DNA from: Leptodactylus fallax
Lineage: Eukaryota > Chordata > Amphibia > Anura > Leptodactylidae
Reading direction: 5' to 3'
DNA length: 64,000 nt
NCBI GenBank assembly: GCA_947044405.1
Contig: CAMRHE010000011.1
Coordinates: forward strand, 9,919,001 to 9,983,000
Positions 45,162 to 56,172 of the stretch are shown piece by piece. A program made the translations under genes and the position numbers. The stretch's first letter is position 1; the number at the start of each line of letters is the position of its first letter. Under the pieces are notes generated by a model. It did not search any database. It saw nothing but the letters and a program-made list of their open reading frames with translations, and was not told the DNA's origin.

Positions 45162-46793
45162 ACCCTTTAAATGCTGTGGTCATCTCAGATGTTACTTTCA
45201 CTTTCAGCCTCCTTTTTGGTTATGGAACAGCTTTCTCACAGGAAAGATCATTGGAGCTGTTCCATTGCTATCCTTCTAGGCCTGCCAATGCTTTATGACT
45301 TCTCAGACCTGCCTGTGGCAGGGCTCACTGCTAACACAAAGATTTTACCATAGAATGCAATACTGTAGTATTGCAGTCTATGGTACGAGCAATCCAATTA
45401 TTGCTAGCTCAAGTACACTACGGGGGCTAAAAAAATAAACAAATTAATATTTAAAAAAGGTTTTTTTTCAAATATGAAAAAAACACATACAAATATAAAA
45501 ATTCAAATCGTCCCCACCCCTTTCCCTAGATTACATATAAAATAAATAAACAAAAATAAACTAACGTCCGCACCTGTTCAGACTTCTGCGCTATCTTCCG
45601 GCCGCATTGTGTGGCACAGGAGGCATGTCTACTTATGATTCCCTGCTCCTAGGCTTCTTGTTGTATTCTGTTGTAGCACTGCTGAGAGTTCGTTGCAGTG
45701 TATCAGCCCAGCCAGTACTCTGAGTTCCCCTGGTTTGCTGAGAGTTAACGTCTGTTGCTCTTTGATTGACAACTTGCCTTCCTATCACGTCTGGAGAGGA
45801 TTCCGGGCTTCCTATATACAGCCCATTAGTCCTCTCATGGGTGCTTGCTATTAGCCTCTTGAGCATGCTATCATTTACTATTTTTCTGATTATCTATATT
45901 CTGACCTTGGCCTTTCTCTCTTGAATATTCTTTGGATTCTGATTTTGTACCCAGTTGCCCATCTGGTTCTGCTAACTTGACCACCCGTTGTTTGTCTTGT
46001 CTGCGTTCAGTGTTTCACTTGAGACATAGGAATGGACTGTTGCCCAGTTGTCCTCTAGCGCTTAGGGTAGTTGAGGCAAGTAGGTAAGGACTTCGGGTGG
46101 GTCTAGCATCAGGGCTCACTGTCTCCATCTTTTCCCTTCCTCCCAAGTTCTAGCAGCAGCTACTGGAGAATTGCTTAACTGGCAATTCCCTAACATAAAC
46201 ATAAACAAATTGGGCATTCCCACATTTGAAATAACACACACTATTAAAATATAAAAGTATTTATTCCATTCAGTGAAAGCTGCAACGGGAAAGGATTCAA
46301 AATGTCCGAATCTCTGTTTTTTTGCCTTTTGGCTGGCAAAAATAGATTTAACAAAAAGTGATCAAAATATCACACACTGTCCAAAAGGGTACCTCTAAAA
46401 ACTATATCTTGTCTTTCAAAAAAGACACTATACACAGTTCTGTACACACAATGGAACAAAAAGTTATTAAAACAAAAAAATGCTAAAAATTTGGTATTCC
46501 TGTGATACCTGTGTCATTTTCTTAGGACAGTGCACGCCTTTAAAACAAAACCAGAAAGAAAATCGGACATCTGCATCCCCCTCTCCCAATTTTATCACAT
46601 TGTGAATTTTTCTTCAGCTTCCTATGACATTGTACAGAATAGAAAAAAAGTGCCATTAGGAAGTACAATTTGTCTTGCAAAAATTAAGCTATCATACAAC
46701 TCTGTGAATGGAAAAGTAAAAAAGTTATGGCTTTTGGAAGGAAGTAAAAGATGAAAACACAAAACTGAAAATTTCATGATCCTGAACTGGTTA
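45162..46793. repeat. TTAA-ended interspersed repeat, split by an LTR-like insert
   Basis: It starts TTAACCCTTTAAATGC and ends CTGAACTGGTTAA, with near-palindromic TTAA ends. The first part shares ACGGGGGCTAAAAAAATA, A-rich text and CCCTTTCCCTAGATT with the 29860-30480 repeat. The second part (46194-46793) has no frame. An LTR-like sequence lies between the halves at 45564-46193. TTAA ends suggest a non-autonomous TTAA-targeting DNA transposon. Confidence 0.5.
45564..46193. mobile_element. LTR-like insert related to the solo LTR at 9468-10007
   Basis: It begins TAACGTCCGCACCTG and ends AACTGGCAATTCCCTAACA. Shared segments with the 9468 copy include TTGTTTGTCTTGTCTG, GGGCTCACTGTCT and the closing AACTGGCAATTCCC. 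TAAAC is found on both sides, a likely 5-bp TSD, although the leading TG seems lost. The two copies differ strongly, so they come from separate old insertions. Confidence 0.6.
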
Positions 46794-46829
46794 AGTCAAC
46801 AACCCACCATGACAAGAGCTGTATTCTAC

Positions 46830-47005
46830 TACTACTACTACTACTACTAAAACTACTACTGAGTGAATGCTACCAACACTAATAGATGATGCCAGAATTT
46901 ACCAAACATATTTGTTGAGAAATGTTGTCAACACAACTTGATATTGCCAAAATTTACCCAACATACACTATGTGTTGGGGGAATACAGCCAACAGAACAG
47001 GACAA
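46830..47005. repeat. (CTA)n microsatellite followed by a short tandem repeat of about 60 bp
   Basis: CTACTACTACTACTACTACT with a variant lies at 46830-46860. Next, units beginning GCCA(G/A)AATTTACC(A/C)AACATA recur at about 46890 and 46947, with a partial third near 47007, each containing a CCAACA or GTCAACAC-like segment. The units are imperfect and non-coding. Confidence 0.55.
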
Positions 47006-48225
47006 TGCCAGAACATCATTTTAATTTAATAATACCAGAAAATGTATCAAATTGAAGAGGCTATTTACACTGGATACTGTACTGGTGGTCTCCTCTGCAC
47101 ATCAGCACAAACTATGGAAACATAGAAGGCCTTCCATTTTACTATATAGCAAAGTAGCCACAGAGGAGTTGCCTAGAGAGTGGCACTGGATTGGTCCCTG
47201 ACTGGATTAGTACTGCAGGGGTTATGGGATATACTTTCACTGCTGCCTACTGCTCCACACAGTGGTGATAGCACTGTCCCTAGTGGATAGCAATAAAATA
47301 ATAAATATGATTATGTTTCTTGGGAATTGCACCAAATGTGGATTGTACCAATTGTAATCGAGGATTCTGGTAAGTGTATACAGTATATCCATGTAAAAAG
47401 TTTGATCCAGTGCTTGGTAAAAGAACAAACTTCTCAGTATTAGTAAACATCTATTTAAAAGTTTACAGCATGAGGAAGAGCAAAGAACATGTGTTTTGTG
47501 TGTTCATAGTCATGTAGGTGACAACACGGTTATAGTACCCTTTCATATACTGTTTCTGTGTTTAGGTTCTACACCTGGTTTTGACTTAAAAATATAAATG
47601 CAAAATACCAAATCTATACTGTGTGAAATAGGACTGACAACTACTGTAACAGAAACATATCAGAAAGCCTATTTGATTCACAAAGGGAATTTAGATTGCG
47701 ACCCATACTGTAATGGGGACAAACACTGTAAGACATGACAATCTCTGGACAGCACTGAAAAACATCTCAAGATTTTAAAAACACCAGGAATAAATAAATG
47801 GGAACAATCCTTTATAACACACGGTAGGCTGATTTTTCTTGGGAATATAAATAGAAACAAATATGGCAGCATGGCGCTGATTGGACTTTGTTATAAATCT
47901 TATGATATGAAAGAATATTCACAGAGGTGGATGAGTATTTAAGACAAGTAAGACAGGCAAAATGAAAACTTTAATTAGTTCAAGCTGAGGAAGAAAGAGA
48001 GCGGCATTATAGATGGAAGAAAATAGTAACATCTATAAAATGCAAATTACAGTAAGATAAAAAGAAACTAAAATACTGCTATGCAAAAGTGAAAAATTAT
48101 GAATTCCAAAAGTTTTCAGACAAGGCATATAACCATTCTTGTTTTAATAAAATGTTCATTGTTCATGCAGGCAGTACAGTATAGCTGCAAAGGGCATCTC
48201 CCACATGTACTTTACTTCCTCTGTG
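47006..48225. other. No recognisable feature
   Basis: I see no family motif, terminal repeat or credible frame in these 1.2 kb. It may be old single-copy or decayed repeat sequence. Confidence 0.5.
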
Positions 48226-49096
48226 GCAGTGATGGCGAACCTTTTAGAGTCTGAGTGCCCAAACTGCAACCCAAAACCCACTAATTTATCGCAAAGTGCC
48301 AACACGGCAATTTAACCTTAAATTAACCAGGATCTGTTTTATAGTGACCGTGCAATGTTATTACAGCCTGTAATAATATCATGTCTGCTATAAAACAGAT
48401 ACTGTGTGATATAAATAGTGAAGTACCCACACACAGTACAATCCACTCCACAGTGGCCCCAGACAGTACAATTTGCTCTGAAGTGTCCCCCAGACAGTAT
48501 TATATGCTCCAGAGTGGCCCCCACTCAGTATTATATGCTCCAGAGTGGCCCCCATACAGTATTATATGCCCACAGTGGCTCCCACACAGTATTATATGCT
48601 CCACAGTGGCTCCCACACAGTATTATACGCTCCACAGTGGCCCCTGCACAGTATTATATGCTCCACAGTGGACCCCCACACAGTATTATATGCTCCATAG
48701 TGGCCCCCACACAGTAGCATATGCTCCACAGTAGGCCCCCCACACAGTATTATATGCTCCACTTTGGACCCCCCCATAGTATTATATGCTTCACAGTGGG
48801 CCCCCACACAGTAATATATGCACCACAGTGGCCCCCCACACAGTAGTACATGCTCCACAGTGGGACCCCACACAGTAGTTTATGCTTGACAGTGGGCCCC
48901 CACACAGTAATATATGCACCACAGTGGCCCCCCACACAGTAGTACATGCTCCACAGTGGGACCCCACACAGTAGTTTATGCTTCACAGTGGGCCCCCACA
49001 CAGTAGTATATGCTTCACAGTGGACCCCCACACAGTAGCTTATGCTTCACAATGGGCCCCCACACAGTAGTTTATGCTTCACAGTGGGCCCCCACA
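48226..49096. repeat. Minisatellite of about 31-bp units behind a hAT-like end
   Basis: The left edge, CAGTGATGGCGAACCTTTTA (48231-48250), resembles the end of a hAT-type MITE. From about 48425 to 49096 a unit close to CACAGTATTATATGCTCC plus ACAGTGGCCCCC recurs about 20 times, with higher-order similarity among late units (for example 48790-48880 and 48895-48985 are nearly the same). Open frames on both strands come from the lack of stops in the unit and are not genes. A Tc1 element abuts the right end. Confidence 0.8.
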
Positions 49097-49099
49097 TTA

Positions 49100-50512
49100 A
49101 CATTGGGCTGTTCCAAAAAATAGCACTGTATGCATTTGTCTTTACAAACTCAAAATATCTACTTTTTTTTAGGATTTAGCATTCCTGTGAATCACTAACC
49201 TAATATTTAGTTGTGTAACCACAGTTTTTTAGAACTGCTTTACATCTATGTTGCATAGAGTCAACCAACTTCTGACACCTGTCAACTGGTATTCCAGCCC
49301 AGGATGCTTTTACTACATCCCACAATGTATTTGCATTTGTTGGTTTTGCCTCAGAAACATTGGCATTTTTATGTCACCCCACAAGTGTTCTATAGGATTA
49401 AGGTCCGGGGATTGAGCTGGCCACTCCATAACCTCAATTTTGTTGGACTGGAACCAAGATTTTGCTCATTTGCTGGTGTGTTCAGGGTCATTGTCTTGTT
49501 GAAACACCCATTTCAAGGGCATTTCCTCTTCAGATGTAGGAAACATCACCTCTTTAAGTATTTTGATATATGCAAACTGGTCCATGATCCCTGGTATGCG
49601 ATAAATAGGCCCGGAACCATAGTAAGAGAAACATGCCCATATCATGATGCTTGCACCACCATGCTTCACTGTCTGCAGAGTGTATTGTGGCTTGAATTCA
49701 GAGTTTGTGAGTCATCTGGACCCAAAAAGAGCAAATTTACTTTCATCAGTCTACAAAATGTTTTTTCATTTCTCTTTAGGTCAGTGGTGTGTTCTTTGGC
49801 AAATTGTATCTGCTTCAGTACAGTACAGTACTTTTATTAACAATGGGACTTTGTGGGGACTTCTTGCTAATAGTTTAGCTTCACACAGGCGTCTTTTAAC
49901 TGTCACAGTACTCACAGGTAACTTGAGACGGTCTTTGATCACCCTGGAGCTGATCATTGCCTGAGCCTTTGCCTTTCTGGCTAGTCTTCGATCCATTCGA
50001 ATGGTTGTCTTCCGTTTTTTTCCACATCTCTCTGGTTTAGCTTTCCATTTTAAAGCATTGGAGATCATTTTAGCTGAACAGCCTATCATTGTCTGCACTT
50101 CTTTATAAGTTTTACTGTCTCCAATCAACTTTTTAATCAAAGTACGCTGTTCTACTGAACAATGTCTCGAAAGACCCATATTTCTCAGGTTTTCAAGGAG
50201 AAATGCATGTACAGCCTGTGCTGGCTTCATCCTTACATAAGGGCCATCTGATTCACACCTGTTTTGTCACAGAATGATTGACCTCACTAATTGACCTTCG
50301 CACTGCTATTATTTTGAACACACCCCTTTCAATTAATTATTCAAATACACAGACTCAAAAACCTGCATATCATGAATGCTGAGTCTGGTGGTTTTCTAAG
50401 AATCTACTGAAGCAACTGGTAAATTGTTTGACATGTGGTAATTTAATTTATACCAAAAACAGTGATTAATCTGGTTAGTCATATTGGACTGCTATTATTC
50501 TGAACACTACTG
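49100..50512 (-). mobile_element. Tc1/mariner-like element (lineage e), nearly full length but frameshifted
   Basis: The ends are inverted (left GGGCTGTTCCAAAAAATAGC; right in reverse GTGTTCAGAATAATAGCAG), with TA outside (49098-49099 and 50513-50514). The minus strand holds a DNA-binding N-terminus in an open frame (49781-50230: helix-turn-helix with TLIKKLIGDSKTYKEVQTMI, then RRLARKAKAQAMISSR). The catalytic region is broken: KHGGASIMIWACFSYYG and VFQQDNDPEHTSK in 49466-49669, and the SPDLNPI box to the left (about 49390-49425). Confidence 0.82.
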
Positions 50513-51175
50513 TAACTTACAACTCTCCTTCATGATGGATATACTTTTTTTTTTTTTTTTTTTTTTTTATTAATTCTGTTTTTATTAATTTGCAGAGGGA
50601 ACATATATGGTTAAATGCATATACCAAGATAACAGTTGTAGGGAACAGCTCACACGGTGGGGGTCGGCAATGACGAAGTTCACCGGGTTTTAAAACTCCA
50701 AGGGTCCTTTATTTAGGTGCTTCGGCACAAAATGACATCACATAAACAAAACAAAAGCCTAACTAAATAGTAACGTGCCCCTCACTAGCCTAGTGCAGGT
50801 AAATATATATCCGCAAACACAGTATGAAAGTGTGTAAACCTTCACTCCAGGGGTGCTCTCTCCCTGCCTGCCACTTGTCAGCCCTCCTTTTGCCAGGCTT
50901 CCTTCATCAGTAATCACTCACAGGAAGCCTCAGCTGAGAGGACGTGGGAGAAGGGGAAAATCCCGTAGTGGACCAGGGGGGTGGACTGGAAGACACCCAC
51001 TGCCAACCTGTCCTCCAGTCCAGAAAATCCAGCCCATGTAATTTAAAGAAAATCCCTAGCAGACTATGTTCTGCTAATAGTATAATGTTGTACCGTGTTA
51101 GCCATTGAAAGTAGTGGAAGAGTGAAGAAATCAGGCGATACCTTTTAGAGGCTAACTGAGTATATTTATAAGTAA

Positions 51176-51205
51176 GCTTTCAGGAGTACTCGCTCCCTTC
51201 ATCAG
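51176..51205 (-). ncRNA. Hammerhead-ribozyme-like core, 3' of the minus-strand PLE copy
   Basis: In reverse it reads CTGATGA (51199-51205), a GGGAG / CTCCT-type stem II, and GAAA (51178-51181), then GC. These are the invariant core boxes of a hammerhead in the right order and spacing. Stem III and the cleavage triplet are not obvious. Same motif as at 54731-54760. Confidence 0.5.
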
Positions 51206-51412
51206 ACATGGTGTGATACAAGAACTGAAAATTAACAGATTTTTATACACATGGCTTTCAAAGCATTTTAGAGTCCTTAAAAAAAATTGCAATCTAAGTT
51301 ATTTACAACAGGTCAAAAAAACAGTCTGGAAACTTGTGGTGCGTGACGGAGGGATCAGTAATTCTTGCTGTTATCTGTTTGCTATCAGGAGGTGATTTGT
51401 GTCCCTCACAGT

Positions 51413-52780
51413 TCATACATAGTGTGACATGAAGCTGGCATGAATATTAAGTCCAAATTGCAGAGTTTGAAATTTTTGCATAAATTTGTACTCCATTTCT
51501 TTCCTTTTCTCCTGTGTCTTAAAATGTCCCATTAAAACCACAACCCGCAAATCTTCAATAGAGTGGTTTTCTCTGGAGAAATGTGCGGCCACTGGGAGAT
51601 CTGTTCTGCTGTTATTAATGGTGGATCTGTGTGAGTTCATTCGTTGACTGAGTCTCTGCCCTGTTTCCCCCACATAGAGGCCTGTGGTGGGACATTGCAC
51701 ACACATTATGAGGTACACCACATTGGAAGACCTGCAGGAAAATGTCCCCCTAATTCTGTGCACCTGTTGTGACTGTGGGATAGGTACACTGTCAGCGGTG
51801 TGGATGTGCTTGCAGGTCATGCACCTTTTATGTAGGCAAGGTGAGGTGCCATTTTCAGTTGGGGCCTTCAGGGCACTCCGGATGATAATGCGCCTCAGGT
51901 TTGGTGGTTGTCGAAAGGAGAGGAGAGGGGGGACTGGAAATATGTCCTTGAGTCTGTTGTCCCTATGTAGCACAGGTTGGAGCTCCTTGGCAATCCTTCG
52001 TAGGATCTCCAGCTGTGGGTTGTAGGTGACAACTAGGGGCACTCGGGCATCTTTCTGGGTCTCTCTATATGTGAGCAGACTGTCTCTGTTAATGGCTGCT
52101 GCTTTGTTTAATTGGTTGTCTGTCACTTTTGGTTTGTATCCCAATCTGAGAAATTTTATCCTCAGATCCAGGAGGTGCTTGTCCAGGTCTGTTTTGTCGG
52201 AGCAAATACGATTGTATCGTATAGCCTGGCTGTAGATTATAGATTGTCTTGTGTGCTTGGGGTGGAAGCTGTCGTTTCTCAGGTAGGCCGTTCTGTCTGT
52301 GGGTTTGTGGTATATTGATGTGAGTAGCCGGTGGTCTTTAATGTATATTGTGGTATCCAGAAAGTGAATTTCACTCCCTGAATAGCTAAGTTTAAGGTTG
52401 ATGGTCGGGTGAAAGTCATTGAAGTCATTATGGAATTGAAGTAGGGCCTCCTCACCTGCAGTCCAGATGACAAGGATATCATCGATATAACGAAGGTAAA
52501 TCATAGGTTTGGTGGCGCATGTTGATAAATATGTTCCTTCCATTTCTGCCATAAAGAGATTTGCATATTGGGGTGCACATCTGGTCCCCATTGAAGTTCC
52601 CATTCGCTGTAGATATAGATCCTCTCCAAAGATAAAATGGTTGTGGCTAAGGATGAATTGTATGAGCTGCATTACTGGTTCTGTTGGGAGGTTTTGTTTT
52701 GCCAGGTGTACCCGACATGCTGCACCTCCATCCTTGTGGGGAATGTTGGTATACAGGGATTCCACATCCATGGTGGCCAA
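51413..52780 (-). pseudogene. PLE protein, N-terminally truncated, RT box and GIY-YIG domain present (455 aa)
   Basis: An open frame starting in the RT domain: MDVESLYTNIPHKDGG, MGTSMGTRCAPQYANLFMAE, the catalytic YIDDILVIW (about 52450-52490), HFLDTTIYIKDHRLLTSIYH, then a basic linker with RLGYKPKVTDNQLNKAA. A cysteine pair CLHKRCMTCKHI and the GIY-YIG nuclease NVVYLIMCVQCPTTGLYVGE follow, with HRSTINN and AAHFSRENHS near the end. PLE proteins join a telomerase-related RT to this nuclease for target-primed insertion. The N-terminal part of RT is missing, cut at the head-to-head joint. Confidence 0.85.
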
Positions 52781-52930
52781 AATGGTACCCTCAGGTAGAG
52801 GGCCCAGGGCATTCAGTTTGTTAAGAAGGTCAGTGGTGTCCTGGATATAGCTTGGAGTATCCCTGAGATTAAGGGAATATTAAGGGAATATTTTTATGAC
52901 AAAGACCTTCCATACAGCAGCAACTCTGAG

Positions 52931-54523
52931 ATGGAACAGCCCATAAGGAATCCTACCAAAAAATCTACTTGGACCCCACGCCCTGGAGCTAATGCAGCAC
53001 TGGATAAATATATTGACTGTTTCAGAAGCAAAGTAAAATCAGAAATCCTGGAGAAACAAAAGAAACAGGTGCATAACCTAACCCTGCTGGAACAGAAGGC
53101 TATTACATCACTGAAAGAAAATCAGGATATAATAATAAAACCAGCTGACAAAGGGGGCGCAATAGTCATAATGAACACCTCAGACTATATCCAGGAAGCA
53201 AACAGGCAACTGTCAAATCCCATCCATTACTCCAAACTTGGAAGTGATCCCACAGAGGCCTATATGAAAGAACTAAAGAGTATGATCAAGGAGTTTCCAG
53301 TCCAGATCCAGAATCAGGTAAAAGGACTTATCCCACAAGATCCCAGGCCGGGCTGCTTCTATATGCTCCCAAAGATACACAAAGATGGCAACCCTGGGAG
53401 GCCTATCATTTCTGGCATTGGGACACTGACAGAAAACATCTCAGGTTGGGTGGAAAATCTCCTAAAACCCCTTGTCAGGGATACTCCAAGCTATATCCAG
53501 GACACCACTGACCTTCTTAACAAACTGAATGCCCTGGGCCCTCTACCTGAGGGTACCATTTTGGCCACCATGGATGTGGAATCCCTGTATACCAACATTC
53601 CCCACAAGGATGGAGTTGCAGCATGTCGGGTACACCTGGCAAAACAAAACCTCCCAACAGAACCAGTAACGCAGCTCATACAATTCATCCTTAGCCACAA
53701 CCATTTTACCTTTGGAGAGGATCTATATCTACAGAGAATGGGAACTTCAATGGGGACCAGATGTGCACCCCAATATGCAAATCTCTTTATGGCATTTATC
53801 AACATGCGCCACCAAACCTATGATTTAAACAAAGCAGCAGCCATTAACAGAGACAGTCTGCTCACATATAGAGAGACCCAGAAAGATGCCCGAGTGCCCC
53901 TAGTTGTCACCTACAACCCACAGCTGGAGATCCTACGAAGGATTGCCAAGGAGCTCCAACCTGTGCTACATAGGGACAACAGACTCAAGGACATATTTCC
54001 AGTCCCCCCTCTCCTCTCCTTTCGACAACCACCAAACCTGAGGCGCATTATCATCCGGAGTGCCCTGAAGGCCCCAACTGAAATTGGCACCTCACCTTGC
54101 CTACATAAAAGGTGCATGACCTGCAAGCACATCCACACCGCTGACAGTGTACCTATCCCACAGTCACAACAGGTGCACAGAATTAGGGGGACATTTTCCT
54201 GCAGGTCTTCCAATGTGGTGTACCTCATAATGTGTGTGCAATGTCCCACCACAGGCCTCTATGTGGGGGAAACAGGGCAGAGACTCAGTCAACGAATGAA
54301 CTCACACAGATCCACCATTAATAACAGCAGAACAGATCTCCCAGTGGCCGCACATTTCTCCGGAGAAAACCACTCTATTGAAGATTTGCGGGTTGTGGTT
54401 TTAATGGGACATTTTAAGACACAGGAGAAAAGGAAAGAAATGGAGTACAAATTTATGCAAAAATTTCAAACTCTGCAATTTGGACTTAATATTCATGCCA
54501 GCTTCATGTCACACTATGTATGA
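52931..54523 (+). pseudogene. PLE protein with internal deletion of the RT catalytic box (530 aa)
   Basis: The frame is open but incomplete. The N-terminal RT part has IIKPADKGGAIVI, FYMLPKIHKDGNPGRPIISG, and DVESLYTNIPHKDG, then MGTSMGTRCAPQYANLFMA. At about 53790-53826 a small and a large deletion remove the segment with YIDD and join to LNKAAAINRDSL. The linker and the GIY-YIG domain (LIMCVQCPTTGLYVGETGQR) are intact to the C-terminus. The stop-free frame is therefore misleading: it cannot encode an active RT, although the nuclease could be folded. Confidence 0.85.
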
Positions 54524-54730
54524 ACTGTGAGGGACACAAATCACCTCCTGATAGCAAACAGATAACAGCAAGAATTACTGATCCCTCCGTCACGCACCAC
54601 AAGTTTCCAGACTGTTTTTTTGACCTGTTGTAAATAACTTAGATTGCAATTTTTTTTAAGGACTCTAAAATGCTTTGAAAGCCATGTGTATAAAAATCTG
54701 TTAATTTTCAGTTCTTGTATCACACCATGT

Positions 54731-54760
54731 CTGATGAAGGGAGCGAGTACTCCTGAAAGC
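54731..54760 (+). ncRNA. Hammerhead-ribozyme-like core, 3' of the plus-strand PLE copy
   Basis: CTGATGA (54731-54737), AGGGAG...CTCCT (stem II), GAAA (54755-54758), then GCTTAC. It lies about 210 bp after the PLE stop codon, in sense orientation. Hammerheads are reported from many PLEs. Cleavage site and stem III are not assigned, so activity is open. Confidence 0.5.
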
Positions 54761-56172
54761 TTACTTATAAATATACTCAGTTAGCCTCTAAAAGGTATCG
54801 CCTGATTTCTTCACTCTTCCACTATGTTCTGCTAAGGCAACATGCATCTTCCTGGATTTCCGTTACCTCGCCTGGCTGAGGAAACCAGGCGAGATATACA
54901 CCCCATCCAGCACTTTACCATAAACTTTACCACACAGTTTTACATAGTATGAGTTCACAAATAAAATATTGCAAATCACATATAAAAGTTAAATGAAAAT
55001 GAACAACAGGTAAGTTCAACCTAAGTAACCAGCGTATGGTAAATAACCAGCATTGAAATTTAAGTTTGAGTGGCTTGAGGGCTGTTCAACCGGGTGGACC
55101 AAGCTTTTAAGAAAAGGTCATGTGTGTAATTCTCAAACCTATCCTCGGTTGCATATGATGTGGTGACTGTTTGCAACCAGTTAAGTGAGATGACAGAGGT
55201 GACCAGGGCTGTGATTAAATTAGTCTTGGATGGCTTGTAAGAAACAGAAGGAAGGGAGAGGATGACTATCTCTGCTGTAAGGGTGAATGTAGGTCAGTGA
55301 AGCTTTGAATCTGCTGTTGAATGGACTGCCAGAAAGGTTGAATAGCTGAGCAGAACCACCATGTTCCTCTATGGGTCTAGCACAGGTGTCAGCAACCTTT
55401 TTAGACTGGGGTGCCGATTTGGAAAAAAAAAATCCAAAGATGAAGTACTCAGTGTGCCATGTAATAATTGTAAGGGTGCGCCCTCCTACATCAGTGATTA
55501 CCAATAGGGGGCTTCAACACTCTAGAAGTATTTAGAAGGATGATCCCATGGCTTTATGCAATATTATCTGCGTCCTTAGGATGATTTTTGGCTTTTGGTA
55601 AAAATTATTTGGTAGAGGTACCCCAAGGAATTTTTTTTTTTTTTCCAGGGGGACCCTGAGTCTGAAACGATTGGGAAACTGTCCTACAGTCATGAAAGTC
55701 ATATAATGCAAACCATAACTGCAACCAGTTAGGGTGGGTTTACACCTGCGCTTCAGTCCGTCCGTTGCCAATCCGAGTGAAAATCTCGGGGAACGGGATT
55801 GGCATCGGATAGCGACAGGTTAGCGACGCATTGGTTAAAAACCCATTCATTTGAATGGGTTTTTAAAGCAATGCGTGGGTGTGCGCTTACACCCTCTGCG
55901 CGGCGAAGCCGATTTTTTTCGTCGGACACGAAGTCCTGCATGTCCGACTTTGTTTCCGACGAAAAAAAAGGATTTGCAGCGCAGAGGGTGCAATCGGACA
56001 CCCGCGCATTGCTTTAAAAAACCCATTCAAGGGCGGAGTCTAGCCGCGATACGAGATGGTCGCATGATTTGAGAGCTCCTAGCCTGAGTCTCATTGAGCG
56101 ACGCATACCAGCGACGAGCCCGCGGAGTGAGTAATTAACACTTACCCTAGCAACGAGTCCTCACCCTCGGAG

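Larger units (their letters stand above)
51078..54820. mobile_element. Head-to-head pair of PLE copies with 15-bp target duplication
   Basis: ACTATGTTCTGCTAA occurs at 51063-51077 and 54821-54835. Between them a minus-strand PLE copy (about 51078-52866) and a plus-strand copy (about 52867-54820) share nearly identical 3' regions in opposite orientation, including the protein C-terminus, 3' UTR and hammerhead-like motif. The joint is near 52866. The plus copy has more of the 5' part but lacks the RT catalytic box; the minus copy starts within RT but keeps the box. A single TSD shows the pair entered, or formed, as one event. Confidence 0.82.
50637..54934 (-). mobile_element. Solo LTR (about 540 bp without insert), split by a PLE pair
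   Basis: Outer parts are 50637-51077 and 54836-54934. In reverse it begins TGTGGTAAAG, contains CCTAAATAAAGGACCC (polyadenylation signal), and ends CCCTACA. CAGT is present on both sides (50633-50636 and 54935-54938), a 4-bp TSD. The family is not identified; the style is gypsy- or retrovirus-like. It sits in the 3' UTR of host L1 #3. Confidence 0.6.

Noticed and set aside
48381..49031. Open frames of 90-117 codons on both strands
   Set aside because: They are periodic translations of the 31-bp minisatellite and have no non-repeat coding signal.
48425..49096. CRISPR-like array
   Set aside because: The units adjoin directly without unique spacers, and the region is eukaryotic.
52931..54523. 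Intact 530-residue PLE protein
   Set aside because: The frame is open, but the segment with the YIDD catalytic box is deleted near 53790-53826.
55850..56016. CpG-rich promoter or island
   Set aside because: It is the internal palindrome of the Harbinger-type MITE.
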